Of a stretch of DNA of 64,000 bases, positions 53,825 through 62,774 are shown piece after piece; position 1 is the first letter of the stretch; each line of letters starts with the position of its first letter. Source of the DNA: QHCA01 sp003244095 (GTDB taxonomy: Bacteria; Actinomycetota; Actinomycetes; Mycobacteriales; QHCA01). The position numbers and the translations under genes are program-made. The notes beneath the pieces were generated by a model. It saw only the letters and a list, made by a program, of their open reading frames with translations. It did not search any database and was not told the origin of the DNA. The stretch covers positions 1 to 64,000 of the forward strand of contig JBBQNN010000012.1 in NCBI GenBank assembly GCA_038329965.1. Direction: 5' to 3'.

Positions 53825-54918
53825 GTGAAGAGGTTCTTGCCGCAGACCGGCCACTGGCCCGCGCCGGAGCGCTCGTACAGCAGTTGGGCACGGTAGGTCT
53901 GTTCGGACGGCGACGCGTCCGTGGGGATGCCGGCGCCGCCGACCGCGTGCCAGGTGCCGGCGCTGAACTGGTAGAGGCCGTAGTAGGGGCCGGCGGGGTT
54001 GACCGCCTTCGGATTGCCGCCGGACTCGCACCGGGCCAGCGCCGCCCAGTTGAGGCCGTCGGCGGACGGCGCGGGACCCGCCGGGGCCGGCTTGGTCCCG
54101 ACGGCGAGGATCCGCGGACGCGGCACGGACGTGATGACCCCGGAGATCAGGCGCTTGGCCGTCACCTTGCCGTCGGTGATCGTGTACCGCCACGTCTGCA
54201 GGGTCACCCCGGGGGCCCCGGGGTCGAGCACCTTGGTCTGCCCGGCGACCAGGGAGGCGTCCGGCTTGCGCAGGACCGGCGGCGGCGTGGTCAGGTTGAC
54301 CAGGCCGGTGGAACCCCGGATCCGGGTGACGGTGACCATCAGCCCGTCGATGAGCCTGGCGTCCAGGGGCAGCGACGCGCGATCGGTCGGGCCGAGCGTG
54401 ACGTGCGTCAGCGCCAAAAGCTCGCGTACGGTGCCGACCGTCGTGCTCAGTACGGCCGCCTTGCCGTCGGCGACCACGCTCGCCTCCTTGGGCAGACGAA
54501 GTTGCAGGGCGATCCCGTCGAGGCCGATGCGCCGCGAACGGGAGGCCGACAGCCACAGGCCGCTGCCGCGCAGCCCGATCTGGGCCAGCAACTCGTCGAC
54601 CGACCGGGCGGTGACCCAGATACGCCGCGGCAGGCCGTCGATGGTGATGGTGACCTGTCGGCCACGGCGCAGGACCACGTACGATCCCGCCGCCACAGCG
54701 GCATCGCGGTCAGGGGCCAGCAGATCGTGCCGCCCGACCGAGACGCCGGCCTCGGCGAGCACCCCGGCGACCGTGCGCCGCTGCGTGCTCACCACGTGAG
54801 GGGTGCCGTCGAGAAGGAGGGTGACCTGTTTGGTGGCCACGGCCAGCCCGGCGGTCGCGGCGACGAGCGAGGCCAGGACCAGTGTCTGCAGGACGATCGC
54901 GGTGACGCGACGGCGCAC
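53821..54918 (-). CDS. rpfB: RpfB-like resuscitation-promoting factor
   Basis: Secreted muralytic factor for cell-wall remodelling. GTG 54918 has GGAG just upstream and begins a typical RRRVTAIVLQTLVLASLVAA export helix; ATG 54996 would add a Cys-rich, poorly conserved start. 365 residues. Three DUF348 repeats (about 30-190), a G5 domain (about 190-265) and a C-terminal Rpf transglycosylase with RCESGG (catalytic Glu), YYGLYQFSAGTW and a final Cys are present. Followed by ksgA and ispE, the standard actinobacterial order. Confidence 0.93.
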   Translation of the reverse strand: MRRRVTAIVLQTLVLASLVAATAGLAVATKQVTLLLDGTPHVVSTQRRTVAGVLAEAGVSVGRHDLLAPDRDAAVAAGSYVVLRRGRQVTITIDGLPRRIWVTARSVDELLAQIGLRGSGLWLSASRSRRIGLDGIALQLRLPKEASVVADGKAAVLSTTVGTVRELLALTHVTLGPTDRASLPLDARLIDGLMVTVTRIRGSTGLVNLTTPPPVLRKPDASLVAGQTKVLDPGAPGVTLQTWRYTITDGKVTAKRLISGVITSVPRPRILAVGTKPAPAGPAPSADGLNWAALARCESGGNPKAVNPAGPYYGLYQFSAGTWHAVGGAGIPTDASPSEQTYRAQLLYERSGAGQWPVCGKNLFT

Positions 54919-55086
54919 GTTGCTCCATCGGCAGTCGGTCCGGGCGGCACCCACCCCCGGCGGTCCAATGCACAGACCATAACGGCACCGGCTCATGGCC
55001 CGCCACCCAACACGCGTCTCGTACCGCTCCCTGAGCCTGCCCGGCTGCCCGATGAGCCCGTAACGCTACCTACTAGCGTCGGCACC

Positions 55087-55986
55087 GTGAACGCCGTGGA
55101 AGTCGAGAGCCTTGCCAAGTCCTACGGCCCGGTCCAGGCGGTCCGCGGCGTGAGTTTCGCCGTCCGGCAGGGCGAGGTATTTGCCCTGCTAGGGCCCAAC
55201 GGCGCCGGCAAGACCACAACGCTGAGCGTGCTGGAGGGCTACACGGCGCCCGATTCGGGCAGGGTGGTGGTGCTGGGCGCCGACCCGGCATCCGGCGGCC
55301 GGGCGCTGCGCCAGCGCGTGGGCATCGTGCTGCAGGACATCGCCGTCCAGCCCTACCTCACGGTGCGTGAGGCGCTCCTCCGTACGGCCGCCTACTACCC
55401 CGAGCCGCGCGACGTCGACGAGGTGATCTCGCTGGTCGGGCTCGATACCGCGGCCGCCACCCGGGTGCGTCGGCTGTCGGGCGGGCAGCAACGCAGGCTC
55501 GACCTGGCCCTGGCCGTCGTCGGGCGGCCCGACCTGCTCTTCCTGGACGAGCCGACGACCGGCTTCGACCCGTCGGCCCGGCGCGAGGCGTGGGCGCTGG
55601 TCCGGGACCTGCGCGACCTGGGTACGACGATCCTGCTCACCACGCACTACATGGACGAGGCGCAGGCGCTGGCCGACCGCATAGCGGTCATCGCAGTCGG
55701 CCGGCTGGTCGCGGAGGGCACGCCGGAGACGGTCGGTGGGCGCGACACCGCCGAGTGTGTGGTGACGTTCGCCCTGGGCGACCACGTCGACCGCTCGGCG
55801 CTGCCCGTACCTGCTGGATCGACGTACTCCGGTGGTCAGGTGACGGTACGGACGACGGAGCCGGTGCCCTTCCTGCACCGCCTGACAGCCTGGGCGATCG
55901 ACTCCGATGTCGCCCTCGACGGGCTCACCGTCGCGCAGCCGTCGCTGGAGGACGTCTACCTCGAGCTGACCCGGGAGGCATCGTGA
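55087..55986 (+). CDS. ABC-2 exporter ATP-binding protein
   Basis: 299 residues from GTG 55087. Walker A GPNGAGKTTT, Q-loop VLQDIAV, signature LSGGQQRRLDLA, Walker B LLFLDEPTTGFD and H-loop TTHYMDEA. The C-terminal domain after the switch His is the DrrA-type extension. The stop overlaps the permease start (GTGA). Drug, lipid or antibiotic-type exporters are the usual cargo, but none is indicated. Confidence 0.93.
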   Translation: MNAVEVESLAKSYGPVQAVRGVSFAVRQGEVFALLGPNGAGKTTTLSVLEGYTAPDSGRVVVLGADPASGGRALRQRVGIVLQDIAVQPYLTVREALLRTAAYYPEPRDVDEVISLVGLDTAAATRVRRLSGGQQRRLDLALAVVGRPDLLFLDEPTTGFDPSARREAWALVRDLRDLGTTILLTTHYMDEAQALADRIAVIAVGRLVAEGTPETVGGRDTAECVVTFALGDHVDRSALPVPAGSTYSGGQVTVRTTEPVPFLHRLTAWAIDSDVALDGLTVAQPSLEDVYLELTREAS

Positions 55987-56780
55987 CCGCGGCGCCGTCG
56001 ACCCGCCGCAGGTCACGCGGGGCCGTCTCGCTGCTGCTGCGCGAGGTGCGCTGGGAGCAGGTGATGTTCTGGCGCAACCCGGCCGCGGCGATCTTCACCG
56101 GCGCCTTCCCGGTGATGTTCCTGATCATCTTCGGCACGCTGAACCGCGGGTCGCGGATCGGGTTCTACGGCGGCATCAAGGCCGACCAGTACTACGTTCC
56201 GGCGATCATCTCCTTCTCGGTGATGGGTGCCTGCTACACGGCCCTGGCCATGCAACTGGTCAACCGGCGCGAGACCGGAATCCTCAAGCGCATGCGGGCC
56301 ACGCCGCTGCCCGCCTGGGCCGTGATCGGCAGCCAGATACTCAACGCGCTGGTCGTGGGTGCGCTGGTCGGCCTGCTGGTCGGGATGATCGGTGTCGTGT
56401 TCTACGGGCTGCGGGTGTATCCGGCCCGGTTGCCGGTCTTCGTCCTGGTGCTGCTGCTGGGCGGACTGTCGATGGCGGCTCTCGGCCTGCTGGTCGGCTC
56501 GTTGGTGCCCAACCTCGACGCGGCGCCGGGCATCGTGAACTTCATCTTCTTCCCGTTGGTCTTCCTCTCCGGCACCTTCTACCCGATCAACCCCTCCTCG
56601 CTGATCGCCAAGGTGATGCAGTGGCTACCGCTGCGGCCCTTCACCCTGTCGATGTTCCGCGCCTTCGACCCTCGGGGGGGGCCGCTGGTGAGCGTGCGCG
56701 ATGTTGTCGTCCTCGTGGCGTGGGGCGTCGGCGCCGCCCTCCTCGCCGCCCGCCGGTTCCGCTGGGAGCCCCGGCGGTAG
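55983..56780 (+). CDS. ABC-2 type permease
   Basis: 265 residues, six TM segments. ABC-2 features: NRRETGILKRMRATPLPAWA (the conserved cytoplasmic loop), LGGLSMAALGLLVGSLVP and the FFPLVFLSGTFYP region near the C-terminus. GTG 55983 overlaps the ATPase stop. Likely half of a homodimeric exporter with the preceding gene. Confidence 0.9.
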   Translation: MTAAPSTRRRSRGAVSLLLREVRWEQVMFWRNPAAAIFTGAFPVMFLIIFGTLNRGSRIGFYGGIKADQYYVPAIISFSVMGACYTALAMQLVNRRETGILKRMRATPLPAWAVIGSQILNALVVGALVGLLVGMIGVVFYGLRVYPARLPVFVLVLLLGGLSMAALGLLVGSLVPNLDAAPGIVNFIFFPLVFLSGTFYPINPSSLIAKVMQWLPLRPFTLSMFRAFDPRGGPLVSVRDVVVLVAWGVGAALLAARRFRWEPRR

Positions 56781-56819
56781 GGGCTGGCAGGGTTCCCCTC
56801 CTGGTGAATTCGCCTCTCG

Positions 56820-57398
56820 CTACGAGTCGTGGTCGTTGCCAGGGGCGAGCGGACCCCCACGGTCCTCAAGTGTCACCAGCGCCGACTGCCAAGGAAATCG
56901 ACCCAGATGCTGGCCGCCTTCGCCCGGCTCGTGCAGCGGGTAGACATCCGGGCCATAGAGCACGGTGACTCCCCAGGACCGCAATTCGCCGATACTGCGC
57001 TCGAAGGCCGGATGAGCGGCCTGGGCACGATTGGTGAACGGCAGCGCCACCATCGGCAGTCGCCTGCCGATGCCCTCCGTGATCAGCCCCAACGCCAAGG
57101 TGTCGCTGATCCCGGCCGCCCACTTGTTGATCGTGTTGCAGGTAGCCGGCGCGACGATGATCGCGTCCGGCCCGGGCAGCAGGTCCGCCTCGTCCGGGTG
57201 CTTGTATTCGCTGCGTACCGAGTGGTGGCTCAACGCTTCCAGAGCCGGTATGTCGATGAACTTGGTGGCCTGTGGGGTGGCTATCAGGCACACGTCCCAG
57301 CCGGCGTCCTGGGCGGGACCGATGAGCCTCGCGACGTCCCGTGCCGGGGGAGCCGCACAAACGACGACGTACAGCACCTGGCCGATCGGCTGCATCAC
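56820..57398 (-). CDS. Flavoprotein (HFCD family)
   Basis: 192 residues from GTG 57398, which overlaps the XRE regulator stop (GTGA). YVVVCAAPPARD is the flavin-binding first strand, and VAPATCNTINKWAAGISDTLALGL is the HFCD/phosphopantothenoylcysteine-decarboxylase motif. PMVALPFTN follows. These FMN proteins catalyse decarboxylation or other redox steps on Cys-derived or similar groups; the true coenzyme A enzyme is usually fused and longer, so this is a specialised relative. Coupling to an XRE regulator is notable. Confidence 0.82.
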   Translation of the reverse strand: MMQPIGQVLYVVVCAAPPARDVARLIGPAQDAGWDVCLIATPQATKFIDIPALEALSHHSVRSEYKHPDEADLLPGPDAIIVAPATCNTINKWAAGISDTLALGLITEGIGRRLPMVALPFTNRAQAAHPAFERSIGELRSWGVTVLYGPDVYPLHEPGEGGQHLGRFPWQSALVTLEDRGGPLAPGNDHDS

Positions 57399-58636
57399 GC
57401 GGGCAGGCCGACATGCTCGACGAGTCTCTGCAGTGCCAGCGACGGCGCACGACGCGATTGCCGCCGCAGATCATGCACGAGGTCGCGGGCAATCGGGCGG
57501 CAGCGCACCTCCCTTGGCGCCAGCTCATCAGCCTCCGCCAGCGCACTGACTGCTTCGCCGGTCCTCGCGCCGAGTCCGTAGGCGCGGGCGATGTCGATGA
57601 GGTGATTGGCTCGGCGTTCTTTGGGCAGCAGCGCCAGGTGGCGCTGGTCCATGTGCTCGGCGACGCCAATGGCTGCCGGCCAGTCCCGCAGTGCAACGTA
57701 GGCCGAGACGCGGTGAATGCCGACGTTCGTCGGGCCGAACGCGGTCCAGTGCTCGTTGCGGTCATGACCGAGCCGGCTCGCCACCGCTCCCGCTTCGTCG
57801 AGAAAAGCGTTCACGCGTTGAGCGTCTCGCTGCAGGCCGGCGGCAATCGCACCCTGCAGCAGGAGCGTTCCGTACACCGAGGCGGCCCCGGGCTCATCGA
57901 CATCGAGCCGCGGTTGCAGGCGGTGGGCGCCCGCGGTGGCCGCAGCGACCGCTGCCGCCGCGCCGTCGGTGGCCCGAAGGGCGTTGACGAGCCGGAAGGT
58001 AGCACCTCCGATGAGCACGGCGTTCTCCGTGCGTTCGGCCACCGTCACGCCACGCTCGGCAGCCAGCCATTCCAAACTGTGGAAGCCCAGCTTGCGCACG
58101 GTCGAGGTCGTGAGTTGGTAGACTTGGGTCAGCAGCTCATCGGCCACCTGTCGGTCATCACCGACCGCCTCGGCGCTGGCGCTCTGCGCCCCATTCAGGA
58201 GTTGGCCAAGCAAAGGGCCGAGAGTCGAGTAGTGCGACGCCTGGAAGGCCAGCCACGCGTAGCCGACCTGCCGGGCCACCCGTGACAGGTCCGGCGGCTG
58301 GTGCGAGTGCCCAGGCGAGAAGACATCGGTGATGTTTTCGTACCGCTGCAGAGCCTCCTTGATGGCCCGCACCTCGACAGCATCCACACATTCGGCGGAC
58401 CGCTCCGCCTGCCTGCCGTCGATCAGGCTGTAAACACTGATCTCCAGGACCTCGGCGATCTGCCCCAGCACGCTAAGCCTGTCCAGCTGGCGGTCGCCGC
58501 GGCGGATCATGTCGACCCAGCTCACCGAGCGGCCCATCCGATCAGCGAAGAGTTGCCGCGTAAGGCCACGCCGGGTGCGCCAGTACTCGACCCGCCGAGC
58601 AATCTCGGTACGCGACGCTGTCTCGCCGGTTGCCAT
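57395..58636 (-). CDS. XRE-family regulator with helical-repeat C-terminus
   Basis: ATG 58636 has AGGAAGGG just upstream; 413 residues. The HTH is at about 10-65 (YWRTRRGLTRQLFADRMGRS, WVDMIRRGDRQLDRLSVL). The remaining 300 residues are TPR-like helical repeats of a type common in streptomycete XRE regulators; no kinase or cofactor motif is seen. It overlaps the flavoprotein start, so regulator and flavoprotein form one unit. Confidence 0.82.
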   Translation of the reverse strand: MATGETASRTEIARRVEYWRTRRGLTRQLFADRMGRSVSWVDMIRRGDRQLDRLSVLGQIAEVLEISVYSLIDGRQAERSAECVDAVEVRAIKEALQRYENITDVFSPGHSHQPPDLSRVARQVGYAWLAFQASHYSTLGPLLGQLLNGAQSASAEAVGDDRQVADELLTQVYQLTTSTVRKLGFHSLEWLAAERGVTVAERTENAVLIGGATFRLVNALRATDGAAAAVAAATAGAHRLQPRLDVDEPGAASVYGTLLLQGAIAAGLQRDAQRVNAFLDEAGAVASRLGHDRNEHWTAFGPTNVGIHRVSAYVALRDWPAAIGVAEHMDQRHLALLPKERRANHLIDIARAYGLGARTGEAVSALAEADELAPREVRCRPIARDLVHDLRRQSRRAPSLALQRLVEHVGLPA

Positions 58637-58827
58637 TTGGCCCTTCCTGCTTCGGGATAAGACCGGATGGCCACAAGTCTCGCGCACTGGAGGGTTGAGC
58701 GGCCAGCACCGCCCGACTTCGCCGAGGGACCGCGCACATTTTGTACGGCTTGTACGACCGCGCTGGACCTAGCGTTCGGCGCACACCACCCGGGTGGTGC
58801 CCATCCGCGACGAGAGGGCGGCCCAGC

Positions 58828-59235
58828 TTGAATCGCCAGGCGCATGTTGCGTGGATCGTGCGAAATGCTGTGGCCTCGGCCCCTGGGGATGGCTCGCGTG
58901 GCGCGACCGGGAGCCTCTCGCCTGCGTTCATGTTCCTTCGTGCCTACGAGGAGCAGGCCGCACTGCACTGGCAGGACTGGCTACGGCTGGTAGCGATGCT
59001 GGAGTCCGTCGAGGAGATGAGCAAGGTCGCCGAAGCCGACATGCCGCATCTCGTCGCGCTCGTGGTCAACGGCCATCCCCTCATCGATCCGAGGGTGCTG
59101 CGAGCGCGTGCGCTCAGCCTTCAGCTCCTCGATGCCGGGGCAACGAAAGCAAGGAACACGTTGGAGGGCCCACTCCAGATCTCAGCGGCCCTAAGGGCCA
59201 TCGCCGATATGGTGGGTTGCGGCCGTCGATTGTGA
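58828..59235 (+). CDS. Hypothetical protein, divergent to the XRE gene
   Basis: TTG 58828 with GAGGG eight bases upstream; 135 residues. ATG 58930 would give only the last part. A mostly helical C-terminal half (EEQAALHWQDWLRLVAMLES, VEEMSKVAEADMPHLVALVV) has coding-type GC3 use. I know no family. It is divergent from the XRE gene (191 bp apart) and converges with the ORF at 59238. Confidence 0.5.
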   Translation: MNRQAHVAWIVRNAVASAPGDGSRGATGSLSPAFMFLRAYEEQAALHWQDWLRLVAMLESVEEMSKVAEADMPHLVALVVNGHPLIDPRVLRARALSLQLLDAGATKARNTLEGPLQISAALRAIADMVGCGRRL

Positions 59236-59237
59236 CC

Positions 59238-59543
59238 TCAGGCACCGTCCCGAGTCGCACTGCTCGGCGCCTGACCGCTCGGAGTCACAGCCCTGACGCG
59301 GTCGTTTGCCAGGACCGATGCCGGCGGCAGTGACGTGATGAGGAGTTCCCTTGCCGCGCCTCGGCCCGTCCGAGACGAGGCCGTGTACTTGATCGACACC
59401 ACGCGCTTGGCGATCCCCCAGGACTTGACGCCCTGCATTTCGCGAGCTGCAGTCGAGGGGTGCATCGCGTTCGCCGCGTAGAGCGCCTGATCGCTCAGCA
59501 GGGGCTGGTCGTGGTCGTGGTCGAGAATCCAGCGGTATGGCAT
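59238..59543 (-). CDS. Hypothetical small protein
   Basis: 101 residues from ATG 59543, no good ribosome site. GC3 use is coding-like. Its N-terminus is PYRWILDHDHDQPLLSD and its C-terminal half is Arg/Ser/Ala-rich. It is two bases from the convergent gene stop at 59235, which is consistent with a real gene end. I do not recognise it. Confidence 0.45.
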   Translation of the reverse strand: MPYRWILDHDHDQPLLSDQALYAANAMHPSTAAREMQGVKSWGIAKRVVSIKYTASSRTGRGAARELLITSLPPASVLANDRVRAVTPSGQAPSSATRDGA

Positions 59544-59659
59544 GTCTCGGCGGAGGTTCTGGTCACAACGGGCGAATTCATGGCGGCGACAGCGACCGGC
59601 CAGAGCACGCTCTACGATCCTCGCTGGCACGTCCTACATGATCAGGGGAGCCGGTCACC

Positions 59660-59983
59660 GTGGCACAGCACGAGCAGCGCATCGAGATCGCGGGCTCCCC
59701 CCAGGAGGTCACCCAGCGGCTGTTCCATGCCCTGGGCTCGCTGCCGGGCGCCAGCCCACCGCTCGTGCAGGGCCCGTCGATAAGCACCAACCTCGGGACG
59801 TCGATGATGTCCTGGGGAGAGCGGGTGACGGCGCATGTCCAGCCCGGTCCGCAGGGTTGCCTCGTCACCGTCCGCAGCGTGTCGGCCTTCGCCCTGGTCG
59901 ACTGGGGACGGAACAAGAAGAACGTCAATGCGGTGCTGTCCCGGCTCGCGCCACCATCGCAGCAACCCCGCCAGCCGTACTAG
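59660..59983 (+). CDS. Conserved hypothetical protein, possible lipid/START-like fold
   Basis: 107 residues from GTG 59660, with GGGGAG upstream. MSWGERVTAHVQPGPQGCLV and TVRSVSAFALVDWGRNKKNV look like a small alpha/beta protein of a type I have seen in actinobacteria and some plants. No catalytic motif. Its TAG overlaps the tatD stop by 4 bp on the other strand. Confidence 0.6.
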   Translation: MAQHEQRIEIAGSPQEVTQRLFHALGSLPGASPPLVQGPSISTNLGTSMMSWGERVTAHVQPGPQGCLVTVRSVSAFALVDWGRNKKNVNAVLSRLAPPSQQPRQPY

Positions 59984-60822
59984 CCCGAAGACCCGAAGAC
60001 CCGGTCGCCGGTGGCGGTGAGCGCGCGGCAGAGATCGTCCGTACCGATCCCCTTGAGGTCGGCGAGGAAGCGCACCGTCAACGGGACGAGGTAGGGAGCG
60101 TTCGGCTGGCCGCGATGCGGCATGGGAGTCAGGAACGGCGCATCGGTCTCGACCAGCATCAGGTCCAGCGGCGCGACCAGCGCCGCGTCGCGGAGCGGCT
60201 CCGCGTTCTTGAAGGTGACGTTGCCCGCGAAGCTCATCACGTAGCCGCGCTCGGCGCACTGCCGGGCCATCGCCGCGTCACCGGAGAAGCAGTGGAACAC
60301 CACGTGTTCGGGCGGACCCTCCTCGGCCAGGATCCGCAGTACGTCGTCGTGCGCGTCGCGATCGTGGATCATCAGGGCGGTGCCGGTGCGCTTGGCGATA
60401 TCGATATGGGCGCGGAAGGATTGTTGCTGCGCGGGGCGGTCGTCGGAGCCGGTGCGGTAGTAGTCCAGGCCGGTCTCACCGGTCGCACGCACCTGGGGCA
60501 GCCCGGCCAGCCGCTCGATCTCGGCCAGGGCAGCCGCGTCGGCGTGTTTCGGCGCCTCGTTGGGATGGATCGCGACGCCGGCCTGCAGTCCGCTATGGAC
60601 GGCCGCGACGTCAGCGCACCACTGTGACGAGGCGACGTCGATGCCGATCGTGAGCACCCGGGTGATCCCCACCGCGCCGGCCGCCGCGAGCGCATCGTCG
60701 ACCGGCACGTCCACCAGGTCGAGGTGGGCATGGGAGTCCAGCGCCGGCACGGCCAGCGGCTCGGGGGCCGGCGGCGCCGTCTCGTCCCGCGGCCCACCGT
60801 CGAACCGCTGCCGCTTGCTCAC
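59980..60822 (-). CDS. tatD: TatD-family metal-dependent deoxyribonuclease
   Basis: 280 residues from GTG 60822. The amidohydrolase metal ligands are present: DSHAHLDL, GETGLDYYR, LMIHDRDAHDD, VFHCFSGD and VETDAPFL. Residues 1-20 form a charged, possibly disordered tail before the barrel. Same strand as metG, 106 bp downstream of it, the usual actinobacterial order; the usual downstream rpfB is separated by the accessory stretch 55087-59983. Confidence 0.92.
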   Translation of the reverse strand: MSKRQRFDGGPRDETAPPAPEPLAVPALDSHAHLDLVDVPVDDALAAAGAVGITRVLTIGIDVASSQWCADVAAVHSGLQAGVAIHPNEAPKHADAAALAEIERLAGLPQVRATGETGLDYYRTGSDDRPAQQQSFRAHIDIAKRTGTALMIHDRDAHDDVLRILAEEGPPEHVVFHCFSGDAAMARQCAERGYVMSFAGNVTFKNAEPLRDAALVAPLDLMLVETDAPFLTPMPHRGQPNAPYLVPLTVRFLADLKGIGTDDLCRALTATGDRVFGSSG

Positions 60823-60839
60823 GAACGCCCCCCGTTCCC

Positions 60840-60911
60840 GGTGATCATGATGTTGCCCCCGCGTCGCGGCCCGATTCGCACGAAATGTACGGGGTAAACG
60901 TCATGATCAAC
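60840..60911. repeat. Inverted repeat between metG and tatD
   Basis: The 15-base arms GGTGATCATGATGTT (60840-60854) and AACGTCATGATCAAC (60897-60911) are inverted with 13 of 15 matches, 42 bases apart. Each contains TGATCATGA or its complement. The 106-bp gap has no gene. It may be a paired operator, an mRNA hairpin in the metG/tatD transcript, or a genome-wide intergenic repeat. Confidence 0.35.
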
Positions 60912-60928
60912 ACGAAGAGAGGGCGAGC

Positions 60929-62731
60929 TCACTCGGCGGCCTCGAGGCGGGCCAACTCCTCGTCGACCATGGCCGGGTCGAGCTTGGCGAAGATCGGCGT
61001 CGGCGGCGCCAGGGGCGTCCCCGCCTTGATCGGCACCGACTCCCAGCGGGCGCCTGTGTCGTAGTCACCGGTCAGCACCGTGTAGCTCGGCGACCCGACC
61101 GCGGTCTCCTCGGAGATCTCCCGCAGCTCGGGCAGCGCCGCCCAGGTGCCCGTGCCGCCGATGGCCTCGTGCACCTTTTGCGCCGAGTGCGGGAGGAACG
61201 GCGTGAGCAGCGCCTTGCAGTCGTCCACCGCCTGCAGGGCGGTGTGCAGCACGGTGTTCATCCGGGCGGAGTCGTCGTTCTTCAGCTTCCACGGAGCCTG
61301 GTCGGAGAGGTACTTGTTCGCCTCGGCCACCGTCTTCATCGCCTCGCTGATCGCCGCCTTCTGCCGCGACCGGCCGAGCAGCTCCCCCACCGTGCCGAAA
61401 GCCGCCTGAGTGGTGGCCAGCAGGGCACGATCGGCATCAGTGAGCTCCCCCGGCGCAGGGATCGAGCCGACGTTCTTGGCCGCCATGGAGACCGTACGGT
61501 TGACCAGATTGCCCCAGCCCGCGACCAGCTCGTCGTTGTTGCGGCGCAGGAACTCCGCCCACGTGAAGTTGACGTCGGAGGTCTCCGGCCCGGCCGCGGC
61601 GAGGTAGTAGCGCAGGGCGTCGGGGTCGTACCGGGACAGGAAGTCCCTGACCAGGATGCCGACACCACGGGAGGCCGACATCTGCTTGGCCTCGACCGTG
61701 AGGTACTCACTCGACACGACCTCCGTCGGCAGCCGCAGCGCACCGAACGGGCCGGGCCGGCCGCCGCGATCGCCCTGGCCGGAGTAGCCCATCAGCAAGG
61801 CCGGCCAGATCTCGGCGTGGAAGACGATGTTGTCCTTGCCCATGAAGTAGTACGACTCCGCGGAGTCGCCCTGCCACCAGGCTCGCCAGGCATCGGGGTC
61901 GCCGCTGCGGGCCGCCCACTCGATCGAGGCCGACAGGTAGCCGATGACCGCGTCGAACCACACGTACAACCGCTTGTCGGGCCGGTCCCGCCACCCGTCG
62001 AGGGGGACCGGCACGCCCCAGTCGAGGTCGCGGGTGATGGCCCGGGGCTTGAGGTCGTCGAGCAGGTTCATCGAGAACTTCAGGACGTTGGGCCGCCAGT
62101 TCCGCCGGGTCTGCAGCCACGAGCCCAGCGACTCGGCGAAGGCCGGCAGGTCGAGGAAGTAGTGCTCGGTCTCCACGAAGACCGGAGTCTCGCCGTTGAT
62201 CCGCGACCGCGGGTTGATCAGGTCGGTCGGGTCGAGCTGGTTGCCGCAGTTGTCGCACTGGTCGCCGCGGGCGCTGTCGTACCCGCAGATCGGGCAGGTG
62301 CCCTCGATGTAGCGGTCCGGCAGGGTACGCCCGGTCGACGGCGACATTGCCCCGAGCGTGGTCTTGGGGAAGACGTAGCCGTTGGCGAGCAGCCCGAGGA
62401 AGAGATCCTGTGCGATCGAGTAGTGGTTGCGGGTCGTCGTACGGGTGAACAGGTCGTACGAGAGACCGAGGGCGTGCAGGTCCTCGGCGATCACCCGGTT
62501 GTAGCGGTCGGCCAGCTCCCGCGGGCTGACCCCCTCCTTGTCGGCCGCCACCAGGATCGGCGTGCCGTGCTCGTCGGTGCCGCTGACCATGAGGACCTTG
62601 TTGCCGGCCATCCGCTGATAGCGGCTGAACACGTCCGAGGGGACGCCGAAGCCGGCGACGTGCCCGATGTGCCGCGGCCCGCTGGCATAGGGCCACGCGA
62701 CCGCGGTGAGGACGTGACGAGGCTCGCTCAT
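60929..62731 (-). CDS. metG: Methionyl-tRNA synthetase
   Basis: 600 residues from ATG 62731. HIGH is at 21-24 (PRHIGH), the zinc knuckle has CPICGYDSARGDQCDNCG, and the KMSKS site reads KQMSASRG, a common variant. YYFMGKDNIVFHAEIWP is another family block. There is no C-terminal tRNA-binding (EMAP/OB) domain; it ends after the anticodon-binding helices with LARLEAAE. Confidence 0.96.
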   Translation of the reverse strand: MSEPRHVLTAVAWPYASGPRHIGHVAGFGVPSDVFSRYQRMAGNKVLMVSGTDEHGTPILVAADKEGVSPRELADRYNRVIAEDLHALGLSYDLFTRTTTRNHYSIAQDLFLGLLANGYVFPKTTLGAMSPSTGRTLPDRYIEGTCPICGYDSARGDQCDNCGNQLDPTDLINPRSRINGETPVFVETEHYFLDLPAFAESLGSWLQTRRNWRPNVLKFSMNLLDDLKPRAITRDLDWGVPVPLDGWRDRPDKRLYVWFDAVIGYLSASIEWAARSGDPDAWRAWWQGDSAESYYFMGKDNIVFHAEIWPALLMGYSGQGDRGGRPGPFGALRLPTEVVSSEYLTVEAKQMSASRGVGILVRDFLSRYDPDALRYYLAAAGPETSDVNFTWAEFLRRNNDELVAGWGNLVNRTVSMAAKNVGSIPAPGELTDADRALLATTQAAFGTVGELLGRSRQKAAISEAMKTVAEANKYLSDQAPWKLKNDDSARMNTVLHTALQAVDDCKALLTPFLPHSAQKVHEAIGGTGTWAALPELREISEETAVGSPSYTVLTGDYDTGARWESVPIKAGTPLAPPTPIFAKLDPAMVDEELARLEAAE

Positions 62732-62774
62732 GCCGACAACCCTAGTGAGCGGCGGCAAGCGTGTTAGCCGCCGC

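Noticed and set aside
53825..54556. ksgA extended to an upstream in-frame ATG at 54556
   Set aside because: The extension overlaps rpfB on the same strand and is Arg/Gly/Pro-rich with no methyltransferase features.
54918..54996. Longer rpfB start at ATG 54996
   Set aside because: The extra 26 residues are Cys-rich and unlike the family start; GTG 54918 has GGAG just upstream and leads straight into the export helix.
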